From: Chlorops oryzae
Lineage: Eukaryota > Arthropoda > Insecta > Diptera > Chloropidae
DNA length: 64,000 nucleotides
Direction: 5' to 3'
Assembly: GCA_020466095.1 (NCBI GenBank)
Contig: CM035807.1
Coordinates: forward strand, 53,696,878 to 53,760,877
The position numbers and the translations under genes are program-made. The notes beneath the pieces are model-generated. The model was not told the origin of the DNA and made no database searches. It was given only the letters and a program-made list of their open reading frames with translations. Shown piece after piece: positions 1 to 12,456 of this stretch. How positions within the stretch are numbered: the stretch's first letter is position 1; each line of letters starts with the position of its first letter.

Positions 1-245
1 CCTGTAAGTACTCCAATATTCACCGAGCCTTATCGCAATTCTTGGAGGCGCTACAACCGGCATTGGTCGTCCCTATCCATCGAAAATACAATTTACGGGA
101 TTTCAGAAAATTTATATCGCAACGCAGGAATATTGAATATTCGCTGCCACGGTTGCATATTAATCAATAAATAATTAAATAATCCTGTGTGGTCAGGCGA
201 TTTCCCAGCCACATTTTCTCCCCTTGCCGTTGAAGTAATTCCGTT
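1..245. other. Leader or flank upstream of BEL1 gag
   Basis: No open frame is supported here. The stretch near 180-215 (atcctgtgt followed by ggtcaggcg) resembles, in damaged form, the primer-binding region of the BEL3 family (see 24421-24438), so this is probably the untranslated leader and perhaps the end of a 5' LTR. I could not match 1-180 to the presumed 3' LTR after 6347, so a 5' LTR is not demonstrated. Confidence 0.35.
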
Positions 246-2393
246 ATGATGGCGCCTCCCAGTTTTATAGAAGCTGCCGAAGATCTAGTGCAGGTATGCA
301 AGGATTTATCCAGCGGTGATGCGGCGAATCAAACTGACTCTCTGCTGCACTTCAAGATAGAAGAAATCGTTTCTTACTGGCGGACTGCCAAGAATGCCTT
401 CCAAGTGGCTTGATCAGCTGAAGGAGCTAATGCCGAAGCGAATGCCGAAGCGTCTGCAACGCTCCAATCCACCCTAACGCACTGTCGGAATACGTACCTC
501 CAGACCAAGGCACATCTACAAGAAATGATAAAGCTAATGAGCATCGAGACGCTGCCACTATCCAGTACCCATGCGCCGCACCAAATCGATCAACTGGAAT
601 CTGATGACTATATAAGGGTGCCCCCGTGTGATGTTATGACCTTTTCCGGTGGATACAACGAATGGCCAGCGTTCCGCGACATGTTCACTGCCGTGTACGT
701 GAACAATCACCGATGCCCACCCGTACAAAAATTGTTCCATCTCCGAAATAAGACAACAGGCCCCGCCGGGGCAATCGTGCAAGAATACCCGCTCGTTGGA
801 ACCAATTTTACGCCGGCGTGGAAGGCTCTCAAAGCGCGCTACGAAAACAAGCGCATCCTAATCGACCATCAGCTGAAAACACTGTTTGATCTGCCAGCAA
901 TTGAAGAAAAAACTAGTGAAGGAATTCTGAAAATCCAAAACACCGTCAACGATTGCATTGCGGTGATGAAGAGTCAAGGGGTTACCGATTTCTGGGGCGC
1001 GATGTTAGTCCATTTCTGTTCCAGCCGACTGCCAGCTACCACGATCGCCCATTGGGAGCAGTCACTTTCGACGCATCGAGAGTTGCCAACATGGGAGCAG
1101 ATGAAAACGTTTCTCAGCAACCGTTTCGAAGTCGTTGAACGCCTCGCCAGCTTCACCAAAGTTAAAGCCCCCGTTCTCTCTTCTAGCCCAGTGACTCCTT
1201 CGGCCAACGTGTTCCATACCGAGGGAAAATATAAGGTTTCTTGCGCATTATGCAATGGCAATCATCGACTGCGACAATGTGACACGTTCCTGGGACTCTC
1301 GGTCGACGACCGAATCCAATTCATCTCGAAACATAACAGATGTCTCAACTGCCTTGCTGCCAATCACCTGAAGGCCCATTGCCCCAGCACATTCCGCTGT
1401 GCGAAATGCAAAAAGCTACACCATACCCTGCTCCATTTTCCTAACTCAAGCTCAGCCCAGAATAATTCGGTTTCATCTTTTCAGTCTAACCAGGTGTCCG
1501 GCCCGTCGACGACGAGCCAATCCGTGCAGGCTTCCGCACAACAGACGAAGATGATGACCACTGTGGCAGCTAACAATAGTGCTACTTTTAATGCACATGC
1601 GCATGTGGCCACCAGCCAACATCAAGTGCTATTGCCGTCGGCTCTAGCCCATATTGTACATCAAGGAGAACAATTTCTGGTGCGGGCACTCTTGGATCAA
1701 GGCTCACAGCGAACCTTCATAACGGAACGGATTCAACTCCAACTTGATTTGCCTGCATACGCGATGACTTGTAATATATCTGGCATGGGCGGGCAGCAAA
1801 CCCAAATCGCAAAAAGAGAGTGCTCACTCACGCTTGCATCGCCCCGCTCTGACTTCGCCGAAAACATCAATGCCATCGTGCTGCCGAAACTGACAAATTG
1901 GCTACCGTCATCGAAAATCTCGAATATCAATTTGAAAGATGTAGAGTCGCTCGATTTAGCTGATCCAAACTTCTTGTCACCCAACCGCATCGATATGATT
2001 ATTGGATCTGATCTTTTGCCAAAGATCGTATTGGCCGGCATGCGCATAAATATTAGTGGAAGTCTGCTTGCACAAAACTCAGTTTTCGGCTGGTACTTAA
2101 GTGGACCCATCGCCGATGAAAATGTCCACACCTTCACCACCACCGTCTCCGCCGGAGATCACCATGAACGGCTCCACGAGCTGTTAAAATCCTTTTGGGA
2201 ACAGGAAGAAGTTCCCAACCATCCGCAGCCTCCGCCGGAGGATGCTTATTGTGAGGAGCTATATGCTCAAACGACCTGTCGCCACGAAACTGGCCGCTAT
2301 GTCGTGCGTCTGCCGTTTAAAAGCGAATTTTCCAATTCCACTGTACGTCTAGGTGCCTCTCGATTTGGAGCGCTTAACCAATACCGGAATTAA
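246..2393 (+). pseudogene. BEL1 Gag and aspartic protease, two stops
   Basis: This encodes the structural Gag protein and the protease of a BEL/Pao retrotransposon. An upstream ATG at 246 is in the same frame as the long open stretch from 525, separated only by a TGA at 411-413, so 246 is the better start. Visible parts are a Gag capsid-like region (DUF1759 type), a first knuckle CALCNGNH, and then CLNCLAANH and CAKCKKLHH knuckles around residues 235-300 counted from 525. The protease signature LLDQGSQRTF follows at about residue 390. The TAA at 2391-2393 sits at the Gag-Pol junction and replaces a sense codon. Translation would yield only Gag and protease even without the first stop. Confidence 0.82.
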
Positions 2394-5300
2394 GAGCAGC
2401 GGCTCGCACGACAGCCACTCATGCGTGACACATACATTGCCGTGTTGCTCGAGTATCTCAAGTGCGGACACATGGAGAGATGCTCCGCATCCGAAATTTC
2501 TAAGGATAATAACTTCTTATCATTTTACCTTCCACATCATGCAGTGCTGAAGCCGGAGAGCACGACAACCAAGGTGCGGGTCGTTTTCAACGCGTCGCAG
2601 AGAACAACGTCCACGTTATCCCTCAATGACGTCCTTCATACCGGACCGGGGCTGCAAACGGCTTTGGTCATCTTATTGTTGAACTGGCGCACCTATCGCT
2701 TCGTTTTCAATGGCGATATTGAGAAGATGTACCGTCAGATTATGGTCCACGACGATGATCGACCGTTCCAGCGCATCGTCTTTCGAGAAACTGTCGATGC
2801 TCCCGTTCGCGACTACGAGTTGAAAACGGTAACTTTCGGCGTAAATTGTGCGCCTTTTTTAGCAATACGGACGCTCCATCAGCTAGCTAGTGACGCTGAA
2901 CAGGAGGCCCCGCGAGCTGCCGCGATACTACGGCAAGAAACCTACGTCGACGACGTATTGGCTGGCGGACACTCACTGGAAGACGCCTGCCAGGCAAAAT
3001 CGCAACTTATCCGCACGCTCAGTTCCGCAGGATTTCCGCTGCGGAAACTGACAGCCAATCATTCGAAATTGCTGGAAGATGTCGAGTCTTCACATCTCTT
3101 GAACGCAGAGTTCTTGAAATTTAAATCGGCAAGCGACGCAAAAATGTTAGGCATCCGCTGGAACGCAATAACTGATTGCTTTTCTTACAAACTAAGTGCT
3201 CAATCCGCCACCGCCTCCACCACCAAGAGGCAAATTCTATCCGATATCGCGAAACTTTTTGATCTGGCAGGATGGCTCACTCCGATCATCATTCGAGCTA
3301 AGGTCGTGATGCAGCAATTGTGGTTGGAGGGCACCGCGTGGGATGAACGAGTCACCAATGAAGCGCTAGAACGTTGGCATGCATTTGTGTTGGATCTGCC
3401 ATTCATTGAGCAGATTCAGATCCCGCGATGGCTGCAATATGAACCAGAATCGGAGGTCCAACTCCACGGATTTTGTGACGCGTCCGAACGAGCATACTGT
3501 GCCGCCATCTACGTGCGAGTGGAACATCGCGGCTACATCTATGTTCATTTGCTTACTTCCAAGTCGAAGGTGGCTCCGCTTCAAACAGTCAGTCTACCCC
3601 GGCTCGAATTGTGCGCCGCCGTGCTACTTTCTAAATTGATGAAAAATATCACTGGTCAACTGCGCATTCATCAACATGAAACCTTTCTATGGACGGACAG
3701 TTCCATCGTGATCGCATGGCTAAAACGACCGGCCAACGCGTGGAAAACGTACCAAGCCAACCGAATCTCGCAAATTTTGACCAATGTGGGCAATTCACCA
3801 TGGCGCCACGTACGATCAAAGGATAATCCGGCCGACTTGGGGATACGAGGAGCCTTGGCTCAGGATTTAAACGGGAATCTACTTCGATGGAAGGGACCAC
3901 CATGGCTATCGAGAGTGGCAGATGAATGGCCGCAAAGTGAAGCACCAACGGCCCAAATCATCGAAGAACGCAAAACGACTGTGTTTACGATCACCGTCGA
4001 GAATGATGAGCTGCTAACCCGATTTTCCTCATACGATAGAGCGTTACGAGTAACCGCGTACATGTTGCGATTCTGCAAGCAAGCCCGCAAAGAGCTGGCG
4101 CCAAGTCCAACGACACTTATCCTCTCACAAGACGAAATGCATATCGCACGCAACCGGCTCATCTTAATGTCGCAAACGATGCATTATCCACTCGAATATC
4201 TGGAGCTAAGTGAAGGTAAACCGATCGGAAAGAAGAGCGAATTATTGACGCTGAACCCCATGCTGGATGACGATGGACTCTTGCGAGTGAACGGTCGCCT
4301 GATCAACGCCAATCTGACTACAGATGAAAAATATCCCATCATTTTGCCGGCCGCGTCACGATTCTGTCGTTTGTATCTGGACTTCATGCATAAAATGCTG
4401 CTTCATGGGGGTGCTCAACTCATGTATCGCATGGTACGCCACCAGTTCTACGTCCCGCGTCTGAAAAGAAAAACTAAGAGCTGCATCAGCCGCTGTCACA
4501 CATGCGCGATCCACAAACAACGCTTGAGAACCCAGATGATGGCCGCATTGCCAGCAGAAAGAGCCACTTTATCGCTTCCATTTACACACACGGGAGTGGA
4601 CTTCGCTGGTCCGTTCGACATCAAAAGCTCCGCCGTCCGTACAGCTCCATTCCTTAAGGGATACGTCTGCGTTTTTGTGTGCTTCGCCACCAAGGCTATT
4701 CATTTGGAACTTTGTTCAGAAATCTCAACCGCGGCTTTTCGAGCCGCTTTCGACCGCTTTGTCGGACGACGTGGATTACCCAGGCGAACTTTCTCGGACA
4801 ACGGTCGCAATTTAATCGGTGCAAAAAATTATTTGGATGCTGAGTTCACACAATTTCTCTCCAAAGCCGCGGATGATCTTCAGCAAAAATACTCCATCTA
4901 AGGCTTCGAGTGGCATTTGATTCCCCCTCACGCACCTCATATGGGTGGATTGTGGGAGGCCGCCGTTAAGAGCTTTAAAACGCACTTTGTGAAGGTCGCC
5001 GGCCCCCATAAATTCTCGATTGAAGAGTTTACCACGCTATTGGCGCGCATCGAGGGAGTCCTCAACTCACGTCCGCTCACCCCGATGTCAGAAGATCCGG
5101 ACGATTTGTTAGCATTGACACCGGGGCATTTTCTGCGAGGAGCCCCGCTGACAGCATGGCCCGAGGAATCACAAGCCGAATTGCCACTCACCACACGATG
5201 GGAACGGGCGAAGATTCTATATCACCGCTTCGCTCAACGATGGAAAATGAAATATCTCCTTAACCTGCATAAACGAGATAAATGGAAGATACCACAACCC

Positions 5301-5501
5301 AATCTCAAAATCGGGGATTTCGTTGTCATAATGGATAATCAGTTACCTCCATTCGAGTGGCGAAAGGGAAAAATTGTCGAAATCCATCCCGGAGACGATG
5401 GTCTCGTACGCATTGTTGACGTGAAAACACAATTTGGCACCATGACACGGCCAGTTACCAAACTTTGTCTGTTGCCAGTCGATTTACCTGAAGAAATATG
5501 A
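2394..5501 (+). pseudogene. BEL1 reverse transcriptase, RNase H and integrase
   Basis: Pol part of the BEL1 element, in the same frame as gag. Reverse transcriptase motifs include PHHAVLKPE, VVFNASQ, GDIEKMYRQI and the catalytic TYVDDVLAGG. RNase H shows FCDASERAY, LPRLELCAA and WTDSSIVIAWL. The integrase has an H2C2-like zinc region (CHTCAIHKQ), a first catalytic aspartate in GVDFAGPF, a second in FSDNGRN, and a glutamate in GGLWEAAVKSF. The C-terminal DUF5641-like region ends at 5501. A single TAA at 4899-4901 lies between the second and third catalytic residues of integrase and would remove the last 200 residues. All catalytic residues I could check are otherwise kept, suggesting fairly recent inactivation. 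Confidence 0.85.
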
Positions 5502-5599
5502 CTAGCTCCTCCCCATTCGCAACACCTCCCCTCCCCCCTTCTTCCATGCCCAAAATCTATCTTTTCATTTACACCTTCTGTACCTTTCAGCCGTACAAC

Positions 5600-6334
5600 A
5601 TGAATCAGCTTCCGATCTGCCCGATATGCCCGGTCGGCGCCCGCCAGCACCATCTTGCGGACTGCGGCCACTTTTGACGTTTACCGGCTGAGCTGCGCTT
5701 GCGGACGGTGCAGGTCCATAAGTGCTGCCTGTCCTGTATGGCGCCGACGCACCTTCGGAAGGATTGTTGGTGGCCGAGACGGTGCAAGCATTGCGGAGAG
5801 GACCACCACCCGCTGCTCCATCAACCGCAATATCGGCCCCGAGCGCTGAGTGCCGGTCCGTGGCACCCCCCAACGGAGCCGCCGGAGCTCCTTCCACTGC
5901 CCGTACGCCGAAGACGGCCCAGCCGGCGTCAGGGACGGCCATCTCAACGCGATCCCTCGCCTCGACATCGACGCTCTCCGCCACTCCAGCGCTGCCCATC
6001 GGCCCGCCGACACCAGTCCCGACCACGTCGCCGTACATCTTGTCCCCAGCGAACCCGACGCCCAGCTCCGCCGCCGACGCGATCGGTCATCCAAGCAGGG
6101 GCTTCACGGGCCACCGGCAGAAACAGCCCGCCGCCGCCACGAGATCGCCACCGTCCGCTCAGCATGTCCCGTCGGAGTTGCCGGGTTTGCTTCGCTCCAC
6201 TGTCCTCTCGGGGATCCACCGAATTATCCTCCCCGGCGAGCCGAGACCGCTATAAACCCCCCGAGGCAGAGCAGGCTGTTATAAGGGAGGCTATCAGAGA
6301 AGTTCGGGAGTTTCTGCTCAGCCGCGAGAGGTAA
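5600..6334 (+). pseudogene. Gag-like zinc-knuckle, Arg/Pro-rich ORF downstream of BEL1 pol
   Basis: A second coding region starts 98 bases after integrase. From the ATG at 5600 it encodes CPICPVGARQHHLADC, a stop (TGA 5675-5677), and then in the same frame CLSCMAPTHLRKDC and CKHCGEDHHPLLH. This repeats the three-part knuckle layout of BEL Gag (C-x2-C...H-x-L-x2-C, C-x2-C-x4-H-x4-C, C-x2-C-x4-HH..LLH). The middle is rich in Arg, Pro and Ser and very basic; the end looks helical (EAEQAVIREAIREVREFL). The region is clearly more GC-rich than its surroundings. It lies where some retroelements carry env, but I see no signal peptide or membrane segment. A nucleic-acid-binding accessory protein is a reasonable inference; its function is unknown. 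Confidence 0.6.
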
Positions 6335-7062
6335 GCAGGAAAAAATTGTTGCGTAGCGCAAGGCGGGCAGTATGTTCAAAGTTGCTGTCGCGCCGCGTAA
6401 ACGCCGACTAATGCACGGCGAAAATTAATTACTCATTACTTCACAGAAAGAAGGAACGAACTCGGCTCTTCCGAGAGCATAGCGACAGCGACACTAATTA
6501 GTAAAACAGCAACGGTTCGTGACAGGCGTGTAAAACCGGCTCCCGAAACAAATAAAACTCGAAAAATAAAAAAAACCAAACGAATTTTCAAGAAAAATAA
6601 TAAAATTTAAAAATTGAATATACTCCCAGTCGAATGGTGGATCCCTTTTTTTTGTTAGGAACTAAGTTGGGCATGAAGCCCCAGTGAAGTGGTTTGTGAT
6701 ATATATATATATAATATATAAGTTTCAAAGTGTATCTTAGTTTTTCATTTCACGGCAAGAAGCCGGAATCTCTTTTTTTGCAATAACCTATAAACGTGAA
6801 TACGCGACGCGTAAACGCCCGTTCCAGCAACCTCGCTATCCTCGTGCTCCCGTCAACCCATAAACCGGAGAAGAAATCGACGTTTTAACACCATCCGGCG
6901 AGATCAAGGTACGTTCCACTTTTCTTCTCTTAACCTCCCTCGACGAGGGTGGATTGTACAATCTTCTTCATGCGATGTAAATATTTGCAAAAATATCCAT
7001 GCCCCGTGAACATTTGGGTGGGGAAGTAATTTGTGTCACCATGTTTTCTATTAAACCATATC
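6335..7062. repeat. Probable BEL1 3' LTR and flank
   Basis: From 6347 the sequence tgttgcgtagcgcaagg and the following cgggcagtatgt match, in reverse orientation, the outer end of the BEL3 LTRs (16810-16834 and 63840-63867). A short purine-rich run (gcaggaaaaaa) precedes it, as expected for a polypurine tract. Later parts include an AT run near 6700 and a GC-richer block around 6796-6906 ending in a splice-donor-like ag|gtacgt. I see no gene. Where the LTR ends is not resolved. Confidence 0.45.
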
Positions 7063-7271
7063 TGATGCGTTCAATAAACATCGATTAATTCGGATTGCTT
7101 AATTGCAAATTTTTTTTTATTAGAATACGTCGAGAGTAAAACAAAAAGAACGGCAAAAAACAAAAAGAAGAAGAGATGACAGTTCGCATTTTGACAATTT
7201 GACTTAAACCAGGGTTGCCATCATAACATAAGTAGATTTTATACAAAAAGTAGAATTGTAACTTTAATTTG
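7063..7271 (-). repeat. BEL2 3' LTR
   Basis: Direct repeat of 12480-12715. It begins tgatgcgttc and ends in ctttaatttg. It lacks 27 bases present in the other LTR after the shared tagaatacgtc. On the minus strand it ends in CA, as LTRs do. Confidence 0.8.
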
Positions 7272-7301
7272 CCGCCGCCCTTGAACTAACTAATTCAATG
7301 A

Positions 7302-10265
7302 TCAGTCTGCGATCAGCTTACAGACTTTTGCAATAGGTCGCGTAATTTCCCCGCTCGGAACTCTCAACCTTACCACGCGAACAAGTCCGTCACTTCCTGG
7401 ATGACACTTCAAAACTCGTGCAATTTTCCATTTGGAGGGCGGACTACCTTCGTGCAGGACAGCGACAATGTCTCCTGCCTTAAGATTTGTTCGCGTACGA
7501 AACCATTTAATGCGACTCTGCAGATTTGCCAAATATTCGGTATGCCAACGGTGCCAAAAGTGGCGTCGGATAGCACTGATAACATGCCATCTTTGGGACA
7601 AGGTGTCTTGAAATTCATCGCCATTCGCTTCGGGCAACGATCAAATAGGTTCGCCAATAATGAAATGTCCCGGTGTTAGAACATCGAGATCAGTGACGTC
7701 GCGTGAGAGTGAACAGAGCGGTCAAGAGTTCACGCAGGCCTCCACTTCAGTAAGCAATGTGGCATACTCCTCGAATGTCAGCATCGTCTCTCCAATCGCG
7801 CGCTTGAGATGATACTTAATGCGTTTGATCCCTACCTCCCAATACCCACCCATATGTGGAGCGTTGGGTGGATTGAATCGCCAAGTTATGCGTGAATCAG
7901 CGAAGAATGAGCGAAGTTCAGGATCCTCCATGCATTTGAGAAACATCTCATGCAGCTGTTTTTCAGCGCCAACAAAATTGGTTCCATTATCCGACGAAAT
8001 CTCCTGACAAAAACCACGTCGATTCACGAAACGCTTAAGCGCCTTTAGAAAGGAAATTGCGGAAAGGTCGACTGCAAACTCCAAATGCATCGCTCCAGTG
8101 CTCATGCATATAAATGAACATATGTAGCCCTTGAGAAACTTTACTCCTCTGCCTGAAGACATTCTGAATGGGTAGGGTCCAGCGTAGTCAACAGCCGTAC
8201 GCAGAAACGGCCGAGCATAGGTGACTCTATTCGGAGGCAGATCTCCCATTTGTTGCGTCATCATCGTCTGATTCAACTGCATACATTTTATGCAAGTGCG
8301 GTACACCTTTCGGACTAAGCTTCGCGCGCCGATTACCCAAAACCGCCGTCGAAGCATCGACAACATCATCTGCGGACCCCCATGCAGAGAAAGTTTGTGG
8401 ATTTCGCGCACAATAATTTCGGCGATGTGAGCTCCTCTGGGCAACAATATAGGGTGCTTGACATCCAATATAACACCGGAGTGTTTAATGTGACCACCAA
8501 CGCGTAGTAGACCCCTTTCATCTAAAAACGGTTGCAAACGCAGCAGTCTACTTCTCAAGGGTATTGGTTTGCCAAGCTTTAAGAGAAAAATTTCCTTATT
8601 AAAATGAAATGACTGAATGTACCTGATTAACACGAATTCAGCTTGTTGTATCTCCGTGCAAGAAGCGATTCTAGATTTAAGTACAGGTTTCCTTTGTTGC
8701 AGATTCAAAAATCTTAACACGTAAGCAGTAACTTGAGCCAGCTTAGCGTAAGACGAGAATTGCTCCAGTAAATCCCAAATCTCGCTACTTTCGGCAGAGG
8801 CAGTCAACACGCAAGCACGCCGCATTTCGAGCTGTGTAAAATGCTGAACAGCATCGCATTTTCGGAATTCATGGCGGCTATCTCGAAGCCAAGGAGGACC
8901 CTTCCACCAAAGTTCAAGCTTCATCAGTTCGAATGGAGTGACACCTCGAGAGGCGCAGTCTGCGGGATAATCCTTGGAAGAAATATGGTACCAACATTCG
9001 CCCGGTAAAACCTCCTGAATATCGGCAACGCGATTCGCAACGTATGTTGACCACCTATTTGGTTGGCTCTGAAGCCACGCCAACGTAATGGTCGAATCAG
9101 TCCAAGCATGCAGGGTGTATTTCAAATGCCGGAGGCTTAACTGCCATTTCCTTCTTAATTTGGAGGCCAGCTGAGCGGCGCAAAGTTCCAAGCGAGGCAG
9201 TGTAGTTATTTTTAAAGGAGAAACCTTCGCTCGGGCTGGCACGATGTTCACAGTTACGTCACCGCAAGACCTGATTATTCTGGAGTGGATGACTGCTGCA
9301 TAACCGCGCTCGGATGCATCCGAAAATATATGAAATTCAATTCGATCGTCGGCCATAGATGTTCCAAGCCAGCGGTCAATTTTAAACATTGAAAACTCGT
9401 TGATTGTTTGACGCAAATTTAGCCCTTCCTCCGTAATTTCTTGCGGTATTATGTCGTCCCAGCCGGTATCGGTTTGCCACAGTCGTTGAAACAATATTTT
9501 CGATCTAATTGTACAGGGGGATAAAAGCCCTAACGGATCAAACAGCGTACTCACATCTGACAAAAATGATCTTTTCGTGAAAATTAGCGGTGGTTTCCTG
9601 AGATTCACAGAAAACGTTAGTGAATCCTCATCAGCGTTCCAGATTAGGCCCAGCGTACGGACTTCCTGTCCATCAACGACATAATGCGATATGTCTTTTG
9701 ATGCTTGCGGTAACATTTGACTCAGCGAGCTGGAATTACTGGCCCATTTGCGTAGCTCAAACCCTCCGGACTTAAGCACTAAGGATATTTCGCTTTGAAG
9801 TGTCGAAAGAGCCAATTCGTCGTCAGCCCCTGTAAGGAGATCGTCCATGTAGAAATCTCGCAGTATGATTTCTGCTGCATCTCGATGAGCTCGTTCGGCG
9901 TTCAAAGCAGTTTGCTGCATAGCTTTAACAGCCAAATGTGATGCAGCGGCAACAACATACGTTACTCGTAGCATCTTATAGTCTTGAATAGGCAATTTCG
10001 GATCCTCACGCCACACAATTCTTTGAAAATCGGTATGTTGTGCAGCGACGTACACTTGTCTGTACATTTTTTGGATAGCCGCAGTGATTGCATAGCGGTG
10101 AGACCGAAATCTTAGCAGTGTTGAAAATAAGTCTTGTTGGAGCTGAGGTCCAACAGACAAAGCGTCGTTGAGAGAATATCCTGTAGCAGTTTTAGCTGAA
10201 GCGTTGAAGACAACCCTCAACCTTGTCGTCGAGCTTGATTCCTTCAACACAGCGTGATGTGGCAT
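7302..10265 (-). pseudogene. BEL2 reverse transcriptase, RNase H, integrase
   Basis: Pol of BEL2 on the minus strand. The long open part (10265-7722) has reverse transcriptase motifs PHHAVLKES, VVFNASAKT, the catalytic FYMDDLLTG, RNase H motifs FSDASERGYA, LPRLELCAAQ and WTDSTITLAWL, the integrase zinc region (CIKCMQLNQ) and core residues in TAVDYAGPY, SSDNGTNFVGA and GGYWEVGIK. A TGA just after EACVNS and a second TGA near 7640 interrupt the C-terminal integrase region. The same frame then continues as the DUF5641-like tail to 7302. Both stops could derive from CGA arginine codons by single C-to-T changes. The start at 10265 is not a real start: it sits beside a deletion at the Gag-Pol junction. 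Confidence 0.82.
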
Positions 10266-12333
10266 ATAGTAGCATCAGGCTGCGCACGGCCATATCACGA
10301 TTATTCACAAGCGGAATATCCTTCTTTAGTGGCAGTTGAACAATGAATCGACCATCATCAGATCGTCCATGCGTTTTCTCAAATAATTCCTCACAACGGC
10401 GTTCATCAGGAGTTAAATGTCTTCTTTCAGGCGGGTGTTCAATTTCCCATAATTTTGCGGTGGTTTCTGTAAGCTGAACATCACAATGCAGAATGTAAGC
10501 GATGTCGTCATTTTTTGGAGCTATAAAAGCGCGTCCAAATAAAACCCAACCGAACTTAGTGCATTGTGCGATTGGCGAACTAGATGGTCCCATTCGAATT
10601 TCTGGCAATAACAGCATGTGTAGAAAGTCGGCACCCACAAGAATATCAATAGGCCCAGAACAAAAGAATTTTGGGTCGGCCAGTTGCAGGCCTTGAATAT
10701 GTTCCCATATCGGTGGTGTGAAACTCGTTGGCGGTTGATGATTCGTGATTTTCTGTAGTATTAATGCATCAATAGAATGCATATCATCTGAGAGAAGAGA
10801 TGCCAATTTCAGCGTTGTACGTCCTCGCGCGTACGCACCATTGGATGCGCCGATTCCGTTAATACTCGTTGACGCGGACCGGCGCTGCAATCGAAGACGT
10901 TGCATACAAGCTTCGGAGATAAAGGACGCTTGAGATCCATTGTCAAACAAGACGCGAACTTCTTGCTTTCGACCTGCATCGTCAATAACGTTAGCCCGTG
11001 CAGTTCCTAAGAGAACCATCTTATGCGTTGATCCGGAGTGCGATCTCGTCTGCTCGGCGGACAACATAGATGTCGCTGTCTGAATATTGTCCTCCGGCAG
11101 AGCAGTTGAATTTTCTTGAGCTGTTGTTCGCGGTTCATGTGTCGATTGTGACGTCGGTGTACCATGTAACAGCGTATGATGTCGCTGCTGGCAGACTCTG
11201 CATGTTGACCTACTCTGGCACTGGTACACACGAAGGCCTTCGCTCAAACAATTGAAGCATGTTCCCCTTTGCTTAGCAGCATCGATTCTGGCAGTGGGGC
11301 TTAAAGAAAGGAATTTAGTGCAAACATACACTCTGTGTTCAGCTTTACAAAACCAACATTTACTTGCCTTGAGTTTTTCCCCTTTATCATTTTGATTGCT
11401 GTCGGTGTATAAGGCGCTCGCGGTTGAACGCCCACTGTTCGTCTTGCTGTCGGGTCATTTCGTCGAGGTCTCACGTGGCGTCAATATTCCTAAAAACCGG
11501 CAGCGTGTTTCCAAGAATGTAGTTAGAGTTTCGAATTCCACCAATTCGTTTAAGGCTAGGGATAATTCCCATTGCTTTCTAGTTTCATATGCTAATTTCG
11601 ATACTAGCAGATGCACCAGCCAATCGTCCCAGAACTGTACTGGACGATTCAGTGAACGCAGCCCTCTGATATGCTGTTGAACGACGTCTAGAACTTGTTT
11701 TATTGCAGGAGCAGTGTCCCTTTCGGCAGGCTTCACTGTGAATATGGCATTTAAATGATGCTCCACTATAACACGAAGCACCTGGTATCGCGAAACGAGC
11801 ATGTTCCACGCCTCTTCGTAGCTAGAGTCGCAAATCTTGAAATTTATTATAAGTTGAAGAGCTTCGCCCTTAAGACAGCCTCTAAGATAATGCATTTTCT
11901 GCCCATTCGATAATTCATCGTTGTTATGAACTAAAGACGAAAATGCGTCGTGGAAACTAGGCCAATCGGTAGGATCACCTTGAAACTGAGGAATTTCGAT
12001 TTTTGGAAGCTGAACGGTAGCAATTTTTCGTTCTTTACTTATTGGAACAGGCGGAGGCGGCAGACGATTACGAAACCTTTCTAAGCGAGTCAGCGCATCG
12101 ATGTAAAAAGCCTCAACTATAACACGGATATTGTATTCTTCGTCCAATTGGTGGTCATCACAAGTAGCTTCGATGTTGTCTTGGGCATCGACGAACTTTA
12201 CCCATTGAGTCTTGATTAGTTACAAATAAGTTTCGATATTCTCTCTCGTAGCGTCAAAAGATTCCAGCGCGCAAGCCTCCATGTAGCGTTCCAACGCCTT
12301 TTTTGCGAAATTTGGACTTCTTTTCGTAGCCAT
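10192..12333 (-). pseudogene. BEL2 Gag and protease, two stops
   Basis: Gag-protease of BEL2. An ATG at 12333-12331, 124 bases inside the primer site, opens the frame (MATKRSPNFAKKALERYMEA). The frame is cut by TAA at 12222-12220 and TGA at 11457-11455 but continues unchanged across both. The capsid-like region holds FQGDPTDWPSFHDAF. Knuckles are CWFCKAEHRVYVC, CFNCLSEGLRVYQC and CRVCQQRHHTLLH. The protease signature is VLFDNGSQASFI. After NNRDMAVRSL the reading passes directly into the pol start region in another frame. About 55 residues seen at this point in BEL1 are missing, so a deletion fused Gag to Pol out of frame. Confidence 0.8.
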
Positions 12334-12456
12334 TGAATTGGAGTCGATCGAACGTAGCGCGAAACACGTGCGAAGCTCACGAAAAACGAAAATTCAAAAT
12401 AGATCGAATTACCGAAAAACGATACTTATCAATAGATCAGACGTAACAAATTAAGC

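Larger units (their letters stand above)
246..7062 (+). mobile_element. BEL/Pao LTR retrotransposon (BEL1), inactivated
   Basis: Gag, aspartic protease, reverse transcriptase, RNase H and integrase follow each other in one plus-strand frame from the ATG at 246 to the TGA at 5499. The gene order and the BEL-type Gag zinc knuckles place it in BEL/Pao. Three in-frame stops (411, 2391, 4899) break the frame, but I saw no frameshift within it. An extra zinc-knuckle ORF follows integrase (5600-6334). Sequence from about 6347 matches the start of the LTR of the BEL3 family at 16834 (reverse strand), so the 3' LTR probably begins there. Its outer limit is unclear because another BEL element starts at 7063. 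Confidence 0.85.

Noticed and set aside
5565..6255. Several long overlapping ORFs on both strands in the GC-rich region after BEL1
   Set aside because: High GC content lowers stop frequency. Only the frame with the zinc knuckles shows family features.
5600..6334. An env-like gene after BEL1 pol
   Set aside because: No signal peptide, membrane segment or cleavage site is visible. The zinc-knuckle pattern points to a nucleic-acid-binding protein.
10192..10265. Programmed frameshift between BEL2 Gag and Pol
   Set aside because: Comparison with BEL1 shows about 55 residues missing at the junction, and no slippery motif was noticed; a deletion explains the overlap.
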